A DNA stretch of 64,000 nucleotides from Nothophaeocryptopus gaeumannii (taxonomy: Eukaryota > Ascomycota > Dothideomycetes > Mycosphaerellales > Mycosphaerellaceae). The translations under genes were made by a program, and so were the position numbers. Positions within the stretch are counted from its first letter, which is position 1. The number at the start of each line of letters is the position of its first letter. Shown one piece after another: positions 9,675-20,388 of this stretch. The stretch lies in contig JASISA010000010.1 in the NCBI GenBank assembly GCA_031771865.1, positions 1,116,001 through 1,180,000 on the forward strand, given 5' to 3'. The notes under the pieces are model-generated. The model searched no databases, was not told the origin of the DNA, and worked only from the letters and a program-made list of their open reading frames with translations.

Positions 9675-11213
9675 ATGGCATCCGAGCTGGCCAATCAGCT
9701 CGAGGGAACTTCCCTGAATGATGGGGACGCGAACTGGCGGTCAGGGTTGAAGGCGCCGACGAAAGATGGTCGACAACAAACAGAGGATGTGACGGCGACC
9801 AAGGGTCTGGAATTCGAGGAGTTTTACCTGAAACGGGAGCTGTTGATGGGTATCTATGAAGCAGGGTTCGAGAAGCCTTCACCCATCCAAGAAGAGACAA
9901 TTCCCGTCGCCTTGTCTGGGCGAGATGTCCTTGCACGAGCGAAGAACGGTACTGGAAAGACCGCTGCATTCGTCATTCCCACACTTGAGCGTATCAACCC
10001 CAAGTTGGACAAAGTCCAGGCACTACTTCTCGTACCCACTCGAGAATTGGCATTGCAAACATCGCAGGTATGCAAGACCCTCGGCAAGCATCTTGGAATC
10101 AACGTCATGGTCACCACTGGCGGTACCGGACTTCGAGACGACATTATTCGTTTGAACGACACGGTGCACATCATTGTTGGAACCCCTGGACGTATCCTGG
10201 ATCTTGCGGGCAAGGGAGTCGCAGATCTGTCCGAGGCAAAGACATTTGTCATGGATGAGGCCGATAAGCTTCTGTCTCCAGAATTTACTGTCACGATTGA
10301 GCAGCTGCTCAAATTCCACCCCAAGGACAGGCAAGTCATGTTGTTTTCCGCCACCTTCCCCGTTGTGGTGAAGGAGTTCAAGGACAAGCACATGCACGAC
10401 CCGCACGAGATCAATCTCATGGACGAACTTACCCTCCGCGGTATCACGCAATACTACGCTTTCGTTGAAGAAAAGCAGAAAGTGCACTGCCTCAACACAC
10501 TCTTCAGCCGACTGCAAATCAACCAGTCCATCATTTTCTGCAACAGCACAACGCGAGTAGAGTTGCTCGCAAAGAAGATCACGGAGCTTGGCTATTCGTG
10601 CTTCTATTCTCATGCAAAGATGCTGCAGCAACACCGTAACCGAGTATTCCACGATTTCCGCAACGGTGCCATGCGCAACTTGGTGTGCTCAGATCTGTTG
10701 ACCCGCGGTATCGATATCCAAGCCGTGAATGTGGTCATCAACTTTGACTTCCCCAAGAACGCCGAGACCTACCTCCACCGTATCGGTCGTTCCGGCCGTT
10801 TCGGTCACCTTGGTCTTGCGATCAACCTCATTAATTGGGAGGATCGCTTCAACCTCTATCGTATTGAGCAGGAGCTTGGCACTGAGATTCAGCCAATCCC
10901 AGCATCGATTGACAAGAAGCTTTATGTGTACGATGCTCCAGAGAACATTCCACGGCCGATCAACACAGCACCGCAACAGCGGCAGATTCAAGGTGAGAGG
11001 GGAAGACAGCAAGGAAACGGACAGGACTTGCAGAATCCTGCCAACCGCACTGGAGGATATCGAGGCGGCCGAGGCGGTGGCTACGGTAGAGGCCGCGGAG
11101 GTCCTCGCAACGATCAGAATGGCTTCCAAGGCCAGCAGAAGCAGGGTGGCTACCAGCAGCGGCCTAACCCGCAGCAGATGGCGCCAGCCGGTCCGCCTGC
11201 GGCTCAGGCATAG
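9675..11213 (+). CDS. DHH1: DEAD-box RNA helicase Dhh1 (DDX6 family)
   Basis: Single exon, 512 residues from the ATG at 9675 (the first methionine of the open frame, 9591, would add an unrelated tail). The Dhh1 signature [20 protein letters not shown] is followed by SPIQEETIP (Q motif), AKNGTGKT at about 88-95 (Walker A), [24 protein letters not shown] at about 194-197, SATFP, and in the second RecA domain [24 protein letters not shown] and [10 protein letters not shown]. The C-terminal tail has RGG/GRG repeats at about 460-478 and Gln/Pro-rich sequence, which favour RNA binding and condensate formation. Dhh1 activates decapping and represses translation in P-bodies, working with the Ccr4-Not complex. 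The orthologue assignment is firm because helicase motifs and the family-specific N-terminus both match. Confidence 0.97.
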   Translation: MASELANQLEGTSLNDGDANWRSGLKAPTKDGRQQTEDVTATKGLEFEEFYLKRELLMGIYEAGFEKPSPIQEETIPVALSGRDVLARAKNGTGKTAAFVIPTLERINPKLDKVQALLLVPTRELALQTSQVCKTLGKHLGINVMVTTGGTGLRDDIIRLNDTVHIIVGTPGRILDLAGKGVADLSEAKTFVMDEADKLLSPEFTVTIEQLLKFHPKDRQVMLFSATFPVVVKEFKDKHMHDPHEINLMDELTLRGITQYYAFVEEKQKVHCLNTLFSRLQINQSIIFCNSTTRVELLAKKITELGYSCFYSHAKMLQQHRNRVFHDFRNGAMRNLVCSDLLTRGIDIQAVNVVINFDFPKNAETYLHRIGRSGRFGHLGLAINLINWEDRFNLYRIEQELGTEIQPIPASIDKKLYVYDAPENIPRPINTAPQQRQIQGERGRQQGNGQDLQNPANRTGGYRGGRGGGYGRGRGGPRNDQNGFQGQQKQGGYQQRPNPQQMAPAGPPAAQA

Positions 11214-12689
11214 AGGCCTGGGGCTTCACCCGACCAAATCTAGCGTGATCTGTAGGAGTAACACGGGCGTTTGGGTGGGAGTTCAAATACAGAAAGGGAA
11301 CGGACGGACAGTTGGCCGGCGCTGCCAACTCTGGCGTTTTGATATGGGCATGACTTGACGATATAACCGGTTCTTACGCTCCGGTGATTACGGTCCTCGA
11401 CGACGATGACCGGCTGTTCGATCGGCCTGCTATGACTCTGGCTATGACTATATCCTGGACGGCTGGGGAAGCATCACTAATTCTCCTGCTTTCCCTCTCT
11501 TTCCAACATGATCGACCTCTTTCGACACACTTATCCTACCTTGCAACTACTGGCCGGCGCGCTAGACGATGTTGACTCCACACCACACGGCCAGCATCCA
11601 ATACCACACCACTCAGCGTTCTTCACGATTCGACCAACCTTGACAAACCACATATTGTATTAGGGTACCAGCACGACTATCTTCCCCCTTCGGTCTTGCC
11701 GACACACAGGACTTGTTACGAAACCTTGGCGAAAATGGCTACTACCTCTTGACGAGCCTACCATCGCCAGAAATTAGACAACATGCTGCGATCCTGCTTC
11801 TACTGCTTGACGAAGCTTCACCTATTGCAAACTCTGACAACATGCGACCGTCGCTTCCGCTTCTCGACGAAGCGTTCACTGCCGCAATCACCGACCTCAC
11901 ACGAACACAACGTCCACCACTGGACGATGTTGCCCATGCTCGCAGCTCGCACCGACCACGTTGACCACATCTCACCTTCACTCTCTTAGGGAGATGCCCG
12001 GTCAGTCTAGATCACTCACCTCCTCGCTCTCCAATGCACAGCGACGAACCAGAACGAAACACCCATCTTCATACGACAAGGACAGAAAATGATGCTCAGT
12101 TTGTGCTGTTGCAGTGGAACTGAAGACAGGAGGTGCGGGTCTGGTAGAAAGAAACTTTTTTTTTGGGAAGCCGAGGAGCCAGAATGAGCACCTACCTGCT
12201 GGTGATGGATACTGCATCACAGCGCAGTGTGCTCAAATGACAATGACAAGACTTCTCCCTCTCTCTCTTCCGCCTCCCTTACGCCTCCATTTTCTCGCTC
12301 TCTTCCTATTCCCTCTTGAGTATCCCTCGCTCTGCCTAAACTGTAGTCGGAATTGTGACACGTGAGGTCGTGTTTGAACATTGATACAAGTCTTGTCTTT
12401 ACTTTTCTTTTGCAGAGATCCTACCTAATCACTTCATGTCCCTCCCATTCCACATGCCGACATCACCGTTCCCAATTTTTTCCCCCGCTTGCTATGCATC
12501 GCATCCATTATTAGTCTTCATCTTCGTTGATGGTGTGTTGATAAGTACGACACGCCTAGAAATAGAGACGGCATAACCCAATCTTCATCTCATCCTTCAG
12601 AGGTTGCGCCGCCATGACGGTTTCGCCATGCGCTCCAATTTCCTCTCGCTTTCCGACTTTCTTTCTTCCACGTTTCGGTTGCGACCATT
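11214..12689. other. Convergent intergenic region of 1.5 kb
   Basis: DHH1 and VTS1 converge here, and 1.48 kb is long for a convergent fungal spacer. It contains a degenerate 57-base periodic segment (listed separately) and a pyrimidine-rich stretch at about 12245-12330. No protein domain is recognisable on either strand. It could hold long 3' UTRs, a non-coding RNA or a degraded gene. Confidence 0.4.
11740..11962 (+). repeat. Degenerate 57-base tandem periodicity
   Basis: The core GACGA recurs at 11751, 11809, 11866 and 11923 (spacings 58, 57 and 57), each after a pyrimidine-rich CTTCTxCTGCTT-like stretch. A plus-strand frame (11713-11964, 83 codons) reads the copies in register as LLDEASP, LLDEAFT and PLDDVAH units of about 19 residues. 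The copies are diverged. Whether this was ever coding is unknown; the frame lacks any known domain. Confidence 0.45.
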
Positions 12690-14660
12690 CTACAAGCGAC
12701 CCTCCGCTTGCGCTTCACGGACTGTGTCGAAGACCTATTCAATCAATTAGCACTGCACTCGTGTTCTTCTTCCCTCTCAACTTCTTCTTTAGTCTAAACT
12801 CACCTTCAACAACTTCGTCCTAGCCCCCTTAGCAGCGACACCCCTACCCTCCAACCCAGCATCATCAAGCATTACCAAATCCTGCCATCTCATATCCTTC
12901 AAATTATCCGTATACTTATGCAACCTCAACGTTCTCAACCAATTGGGAATATCCTTCAACAGTGACAAATCCGTTGGATCCTCTGGAGGCTTGCTGCTTC
13001 CACGACGACCTCTCGGGCTACGACCACGGTTGATTTCAGAGGCGTCGGAGAGGTATCCCTCGCCGCCGAAGTTACCGACTCCGAGGTTGCCCAAGTTCAT
13101 TCCTGCCATGCCGTTGTTGAGGCCGCCGAGGCCGTTGTCGTAAGCGGCGAGGAAACCGTTGTTTTGCATGCCGCCCATGTGCATGGCCATGTTGTTGCTA
13201 CCCGGTGGACCAGTGATGGCGATTCCAGGGGAGCTAGGCCTGGAGCGGCGGCCCTGGAGAGCGGCGATCTGTTGTTGCTGAAGCGCGGCTGCTTGTTGTG
13301 GGGTGAGGATCTGGCCCATTTCATTCGTCATGAGGATGTTCGCGGGGACGTTGGGAGACATTGGCTGTTGTTGGTTTTGGCCTTGGCCTTGGCCTTCAGT
13401 TGACCTCGCGCGTCGGTACTTGCGCACATCGTCGAGCTGAATGCGATTGTTGACGGTAGATAGGGCGGCAAGCTTCATGGCTGTGGCATTGGCCACCATA
13501 TCAGCCTGGTTTGCGCTCTGCTGCTGGCTGAAGTTGGAAACCATGGGAGTGTTAGTCATCGAAGCCCAGCTTGCGCCAGGAGCGTAAGGGGACAGAATGG
13601 GCATGCCCGTGCTGTCAGTGACTGCATTCGTGTTCGCAGTCTGGTTCTGAATGTTGCCGTCACTGGATAGCGGAAATGGTCGAGAAGAGCGAAGGCCGGC
13701 AGAAGGCGGAGGAGCACCGAACTGGCCCATAGGTGCTTGGCTTGAGGAAGACTTTGGCCGGCCAATTGGTGGCTGGTTCTCTCCCTGAGAGCCACTGGTG
13801 TTTCTCCAAGGACCCGAGGGAATACCAGAGCCGTTTTTCTTGCTCTCCTCATCCGGTGCAGAAATGGTAGGCATATACTGTGACGAGCGGTCACCGACCG
13901 CACTATTCCTGTTACTCTTCGGTACGTTTCCAGTAGTCTTCTGAAACTCGGCCTTCTGATCCTCAATAGCATTCGCAGCGTCTGGAAACATGGATTTGAT
14001 GGTGTTCGGATCCAGACCAGACATGCGCTTGGCGCCTGGTGATGGAGGCGGCTTCGTACCAAAGCCAAAAGAGCCGCGCGAGCCCTCGACATTCAGCTTA
14101 TTCATAGCATCATTCATTCTTGAAGACATGGGATCCTTCTCATTAAAGGCGGCGGGAGAGAGCACGCCAGACATTGGGTGGCTCTTGGCCATCTGCTGAA
14201 GCACCTGAATGAAAAAGCGAATCTGCACCTGCGTAGTCTGCTGCAGCAAAGCGTACAACGCAGCAGTTCTCTCCGGCTCGCTGAGCACGCGGAACCACTG
14301 CTCGATAGCACTCAGCTCATCCTTGAAATCTTGATCCAACGTTGCGGCTGCCATCTCTTCAAGCGTAGTCTCGTATTGGTCAATATCTGCAATCCATTGC
14401 TGCGCCGCCTTTTCCGCTGCCTCGTCTGGGTTGGCAGAGTCACGAGCCTGGTTGAAGTGGTTGTAGTAGACTTCGGAGGAAGGACGGATGCCGCGGGTGG
14501 CAAGCGGAGAGGTGGCAGAGAAGGCGCCCATGTCGGCGGAGGCACGCAGGTGGTGTCCAGACCCCAGTGTACGGGCTTGAGGAGGGCGGAGAGACGAGCC
14601 ACCCATTGACGAAGAGGACGTCTCTGGGGTGCTGTTCCGATTACCAATAATGTTCGACAT
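12690..14660 (-). CDS. VTS1: SAM-domain RNA-binding protein Vts1 (Smaug family)
   Basis: Minus-strand exons 12804-14660 and 12690-12734 joined over a 69-base GTGAGT...TAG intron give 633 residues. The start at [13 protein letters not shown] is chosen because the 17 upstream in-frame codons look non-coding. A conserved N-terminal region ([20 protein letters not shown], then [20 protein letters not shown]) is followed by long Gln/Asn/Ser/Pro-rich disorder. The SAM domain lies at about 555-620 ([16 protein letters not shown], then [13 protein letters not shown]). Without the last exon the protein would end inside the final SAM helix; the 45-base exon restores [13 protein letters not shown] and a TAG stop. 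Vts1 binds Smaug-recognition hairpins in mRNAs and recruits Ccr4-Not for deadenylation, so its partner CCR4 in this window is functionally related. Confidence 0.93.
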
Positions 14661-15895
14661 GGTGTGTGGTGAAGCCGTGCAGCGGAGCGAAAGTCGGTCT
14701 GGTCTGTACAATGCGGCGGTCGCATACGTTTCGTGGCTTTGTGCGTGAGCTGACCTGAGGGGTGATGGTGTTGATGGGCTTTGTCGAAGTCGAAGGGACC
14801 TGCAGACCGGCTGTCCTCAAAGGTATTCGAACGAGGGCTCTATTGGGCGTCGGCGAACAGCATGTGGGTGTCGCAGTCTCGACCTGGACGGTGAAGAATG
14901 CTACGCCGCTGGCGTTGAGGGGGGGACGGGGGTTCAGAGAGGTGATGGGGGGCGCGGAAGACGTGTGGTCTTAAGCGAAGTGAGTTTCGACGCGGCGGCT
15001 GCCCGCACCAAGTCCAAAGCAGCAACGGCCTGGTGCTGAGAAAGACTGCACTGCACCCTGCTTGGACGCGTGTGGCCCGGTTGGTCTTTCTCCCGTTGAA
15101 CAGCTCAGCTCAGCGATAAAAGGTAGATTCTGCAACCACTCCTTCAAGCAATACAGCAGCAGCGTAACGAGCGAAGGCGAACAAATGTGTGCAGGTTTGC
15201 GTTGTTATTGGTGGTGTGAGAAAGAAGTCGAGAAGGACCATGTGCTCTTCCTCTTTCACACGCTGCACTACTCCCGCCGTCTCCTTGCCCAGGGTCCACG
15301 AGTCCACCCACCACCATCCAATCACCGTCCGGATGCCTCCAAATCGCACAACGCACTTTGTCCACGATCACGCCGCTATCACGTCCATTTCCTCCCGTCT
15401 TACCTTGGCTGGGTACTCAGGATCAGGTACCTCGCTCACTTCTCCAGAGCCTTGAACATCTAGTTCTGTATGGACTTCTGGCTTGCTACATTCACAATTC
15501 TTCTCACGCGTCTATGCTCCATCACGCACGCGACAAGGCCCGCAACGTTCCGCGGTAGCGATGTAGAAGCTTGGGTCCCACTCGGCAACGTGCCGGAGCT
15601 GAGACCCAGGCAAACTCCCAACCGCTTCTTGGGCAGGAATGCTGTGTACCGAACCATGAAAACAGGACTTCTGCATGAACGAGAATCCGGAGCATCGTCC
15701 GTGGAATGTGTATGTATTGCCCGGATCGGGAAGAAAGCGAAGTCGTATCCCAACTGCTCCCTGATAAGAAATCAAGTTTTCCAACTAGGGATGACAATAT
15801 TGTTCGCTAAAACGAATGCAGAACACGCCTCCTAAACACCATGCTATGATCGTCATGCCATCATGAGAATACGAGAGTCAAGGACACCATCACCA
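14661..15895. other. Intergenic, VTS1 promoter side
   Basis: About 1.2 kb between the 3' end of the spindle pole body gene and the VTS1 start, both on the minus strand. It must hold the VTS1 promoter and leader. Overlapping open frames at 15110-15835 on both strands have no recognisable domain and no consistent splice pattern. Nothing else is supported. Confidence 0.45.
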
Positions 15896-18800
15896 TTATT
15901 TGGCCGCCGCTTTGCCAGCTCCCTTCCTCTTCATCCCCTCCAGCTTCTTGAGGATTGTCTCATGCAGTTTCTTGTTACCCGCCCAAGCTTGAGACATCTT
16001 CTGCATCCGGACGCTGGCGATGACTGCGAGACCGACTGTGCGTAGCGAATGCTTCTTCTCACGGAACGAGTAGTCGGGCGTGATGCCCATTTCCTCGAGC
16101 ATGCGGAGGTCTTCTTTGTTGCTGCAGAACAGTTAGCATGTCTTCAAGTCAGACAAGAAAGGCTGGCCTTACCAAGCATTGTACATGCGGACCTGCAACA
16201 TGAAGAACTCCTTCGTGAAGACGAGATCCCTCCGGAAACCCTCCTCTCGAAGGCACTTGGCCCGCAAGAACTGGATCTGTTTCGCCAGACCTCTGAGCTC
16301 GCTCTCATGTCTCTTCTCAGCAGCCGCGAACTGCTCCTCGGCCCTGACGAGCTGCTTGGAATCTTGCGATCGATCCTTCTCGCGGACAGCAGATCGAGAG
16401 GCCTTCAAGTTAGCCCGCAGCTCCTGCTCTCTCCTCATGCTCGCCTCAAGTTTGCCAGCACGATCCTGGAGCTGGCTCTGCAAAACCTGTATCTCAAGTT
16501 CCGCGTCGTCTAGCTCTGCTCGCGCATTCTGGAAGTTAGCCGTGACCGTCTCATCTGCCCTTGCGCGCTGAAGACGTTCGCGCATATGGCGTTCTTTGCT
16601 TGCCGCGGCTTGGAGCTGGGTGTCCTTCTCCTGGACATCCAGCTGAACCTGCTCAAGCTCAGATTTGGCATCTCTCAGCTGAGACCGAAGTTCAGCTTCT
16701 CGACGAGCATGACCAGACGAGCTGCCTCTGTGGTCTTGCATTTGATACTCCAATTCCTCGAGTTGTTGCTTCGCGAGCTGAAGTTCCTTGGCCTGCCCAC
16801 GATAGTCGCGTTTTCTCAAGGTGGCTGCTTGCGTTTCATTCTCAAGATCGGATATCCGAGCTTGAAGATCTTCCACGTCCGCCAATGCATCCTGCAACTG
16901 ACACTCAAGCTCGGACTCCTTTCTTTTGGATGCCGTCAGCTGCTTGTCGCGTTTTGACAACTCGATCTGCAGCTGCTCTGCCTCAATCTTGGACGACTTC
17001 AAAAGGTCATGAAGGTCACCGCGCTCATCAGCGAGGGTCTTCTCCTGTTGCGCGTACTGCAGCTCAGACTCAAGAGTCTCGGACTTTCGTTCAAGCGTGA
17101 TGACTCTATTCTGAGCCTCAGACAGCTTTTGGCGTAGTTCACGGCGTTCGCGGCCGGGTGACGGGCTACTGTTGATAAGTGCATTCGCTGCAATGTCCAA
17201 TTCATGCCTCTTCACGTTAGCTGCGAGCGTGTTGCGCTCGTGCTCCACCGCGCGCAGCCTCAACCGGACTTCGCCAAGCTCGCGAGCAGGTGTGCCATGT
17301 TCTTCAGACCAAGTCGCCTTTTGCAGATCGGTCTGCATCTCTTTGACCCTCAATTGCAGCCCGTATTTCTCGGCCTCAACATTATCAAGCTGTGAGCCAA
17401 GCAAAGCAACCTCTGCTTCCAACGTCTCCTTCTCCTCGAGGTACTCGGCCTCAAGCTGAACTTTTATCGCATCAACACGTCGTTTGGTCTCATCAGCGCT
17501 GTCCTTGTGGCTTAATTGAGCAGCTTCCAAGTCTCGTTCAAGCCGATGCACATCGTTTTGACGCTGGTCAATGGCTTGTTGGAGCTTCGCGCGCAGCTGG
17601 CTCAGTTCGTCCTCTAGAGCGTCGATTTGGTCGTCTTTGCTCTTCAGTTCTGAGTCCTGGCGGCCCAACAGGCTCTGATCGCGATCCGCAGATTCCGTTC
17701 GCTTTTGTAGACTGTCTACTCGTCGCTTGAGCTCAGAGTTCTCGACCTCGAGGGTTTGAAGCTGTTGATCAAGATCGTCCAGCTCGACGTCCTTGTCCTG
17801 CTCTAGCTTTGACATTTGTTGACGCAAAGTCTGAAGTTGGTCTGCTTGTTGCTTGATCAGGCTATCTTTCTTCGAAGGCGTCTCCATGGCTCCGAGGCGG
17901 GACTTCAGACTGAGGATTTGTTGGCTCTGATCCTTGATCTCGCGCTCCTTTACTTTGATGTCGGATTCAAGTCGCTGGACTTGCTCATTCTTCGACCGCA
18001 AATCAGAGCTTTCGCCAGACTGGAGTGCGCTGAGGCGATTTTGCAGAGTACGCATCTCGTCCTCATGTGCCTGGATAAGACCATCTTTCTCATTGAGCTT
18101 CGCCTGTGAACCGGCTGACGCCGTGCGTAGCTTTTCCTCCAGCTCCTTGACCTTCTCGTGGAGCTCTCGTGACCGCTGATCTCGTTTTGCTTGAGTCTCA
18201 TCGCGGGCAGTCTCAGCAGCTCGGACGCGTTTCTGGAGGTCTGCCAATTCATCGTCACGTTCTTCAATGACGCGCGACTTTTCTCGCAATTGACCCTCCT
18301 TGTCACGGATGATTCGATCCTTCTCCTGAAAGCGAGCATCAGTCTGTTGCGACTCAGCATCCCAGCTGCCACGTGCTGTTTGCAATCGCTCCTGCAATGC
18401 CTTCATCTCGCCGTCCTTGTCGGCAAGCTCTCTTTGCGCGTTGCGAAGATCATCGTCACGTTGCCGCAGCTCTGTAGCATGTCTAGTTTCGACTGACTGC
18501 ATGCGCTTCTCCAACGCGCGCAATCTCTCGTTGGTATCGTCCAGAGCTTGGTTCTTCTCTCGGAGCTGGTTTTCCAGCTCCGTCACATCCCCTCGAAGCT
18601 TCTTGGTCGACTTCTCGCGATCGTACCCGCTGTTGACGCGCTCCTCCAGTTCGGCGATACGTGCGTTTTTGCGGTCAAGCTCATTGTCCCTCTCTTTGAG
18701 CTCGTTCTCCATGTCGTCGATGTCTTGCTGCATGTGATCAACGTTCGCGTTGTCTTCCTGCAGCGCCTTCACTTGCTGCTGCAGGCTCTCCAACTTCTCG

Positions 18801-20101
18801 TCCCTCTCTTCGAGCTGTCGCTCTCGCTCGCGAATATCTGCTTCGAGGTCCCCAATGTCGTCTCGCAGCCGTTGTGTCTTGTCGCTGTCTCGTTCGTCTT
18901 GCTCAGCAGCTTGCAGCTTCTCTTGCAGAGCCTCGAGTTGCGCGTCTTTCTCATCAAGCTCCCGTTCCCTGTCCCGTACGTCCTGCTCGGCGTCCAACAA
19001 TTGATCCTTCAGCCTCCGGATCTCGTCTGAATCGCCCTGCAATCGCTCTGCTTGGTCAAGCTTCTCGCGTATGTCTTCTAGCTCTTGCTCGCGTTCGTCT
19101 GCAATTTTCTGAGACTCCTGCGCCATCTTCTGCAAACGCTCATATTCTTCCTGATCGCGTTCGCTCGCGTGCCGCTTCGTCACCTTCTCTTGGTACTCTT
19201 TCAAGTACATCTTGTACTCCTCAAGCTGGTGCTCTGCTTCCTGCAACCGCTTCCGTTGCTTCTTCAGATCGACTTCCAGCTGAGCTTTGTTCGTCCTCAG
19301 CTCGACGTTCTCCTTCAGCGTTTGCTGTTGGAATTCGCTGCCAGTCTTTCGCAGAGCCTCCTCCAGATAGTGAATTTTCAGCTTCAGCCCAAAATTATCC
19401 TTTTGTATCTGATCGAGCTTTGCTTCTTGATCGCGTAGTGTAAGAACGTTTCCTTGGTCGAGAACGCCGTTCCTCCGGTCTGGCATTTGCGGTAATGGTG
19501 TTGAATCTATCATCGAGGAGCTAGATTGTTGGGGTGCGATAGGAGTTGCTTCGCGATCACCGGAACTACCAGTGAAGTCATCCAGCATCGAGGCCTCGAC
19601 GGGCAGTCCAGGCGTTGCTTTGCTTCCGAAGCTGGCGCGTAGACCTGCAGGCGTTTTGAGAGATCCAGTAGTGTTCTCCTTCTCCTCGAGGATGCTCTGC
19701 GCCATCAACTGATTGCGCTTTGCACTCTTCAACAGCGGCGTGAACTCCTGCTTGCTGGTGGGATTGCGCTTGTCGACCAATGCTGTCCTCGGTCTCGGAG
19801 TCCGTGTCGGTTGAGGTCCACCGCGCAGTCCCCGCATCTGATTGCGCAAGTCCTGCGCAGGATTCTTCGCGGGCGACGCGAATGGCTGAGCAAAAGACAT
19901 GTCGGCGAGCCCATTCTTGCTCGGGCTGAGGAAGGTGTCATTACCGCGTTCTGTTCCGGGCGAGTTGATGTAGTTGTGTGACATGGCGGCGGCGACGAAT
20001 GAGTCGCGTCTAGTCCGGACAGCTGCTGCACATTCGTACGCTCCCCCGTGGTTGCGCGGTGACGGCGGGGTGTCAGAAAGTACTGTTGCATAATGATTCA
20101 C
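15896..20101 (-). CDS. Spindle pole body / MTOC coiled-coil protein with CM1 and PACT domains (Pcp1/PcpA-like)
   Basis: Minus-strand exons 16173-20101 and 15896-16121, joined over a 51-base GTAAGG...CAG intron, give 1384 residues. A second in-frame start at 19984 (MSHNYINSPG) would give 1345 and is at least as plausible. The N-terminus is Ser/Pro-rich with GTERGNDTFLSPSKNG and TPLLKSAKRN. A CM1 (centrosomin motif 1) follows at about 220-280, with KDNFGLKLKIHYLEEAL. A very long coiled coil covers about 280-1280. The C-terminus, completed by the last exon, is PACT-like (LRAKCLREEGFRRDLVFTKE, then MLEEMGI). CM1 binds the gamma-tubulin complex and PACT anchors to the pole body, so this is the pericentrin-type receptor for microtubule nucleation. 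The related ApsB/Mto1 proteins also have CM1 but a different C-terminus, which is why Pcp1/PcpA is preferred. The highly repetitive Glu/Arg/Gln coding makes several antisense frames look open. Confidence 0.88.
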
Positions 20102-20388
20102 TCAATGTCGCGTCGTGACGCTGTGTTTTCGAACGTCAACAGTAAACACTGGCCGAACGGAAAGTTAGCCGAGCAGAGTGGCTTGATGAGGGAAGTGACG
20201 CTACACTCAAAACTCAGACTTCATTGCTCTTCAATCCTCGCCAAGAGCAGACTCACCACGACCACCACCAACACCGCCCACCCTCCCCTCATACTTCCGC
20301 CCCGCCCCTTTGATGATTTCGAGCTGCCGCTGCATTTTTCTAAAAGTCTACGTAGCGCTGACTCAGGAATATTGCATCTACCACCCAC

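Noticed and set aside
16179..19443. Many long plus-strand open frames opposite the spindle pole body gene
   Set aside because: They are antisense shadows of a Glu/Gln/Arg/Leu-rich coiled-coil sequence, where the reverse strand rarely forms stops. They have no domains, and the minus-strand protein has clear CM1 and PACT regions.
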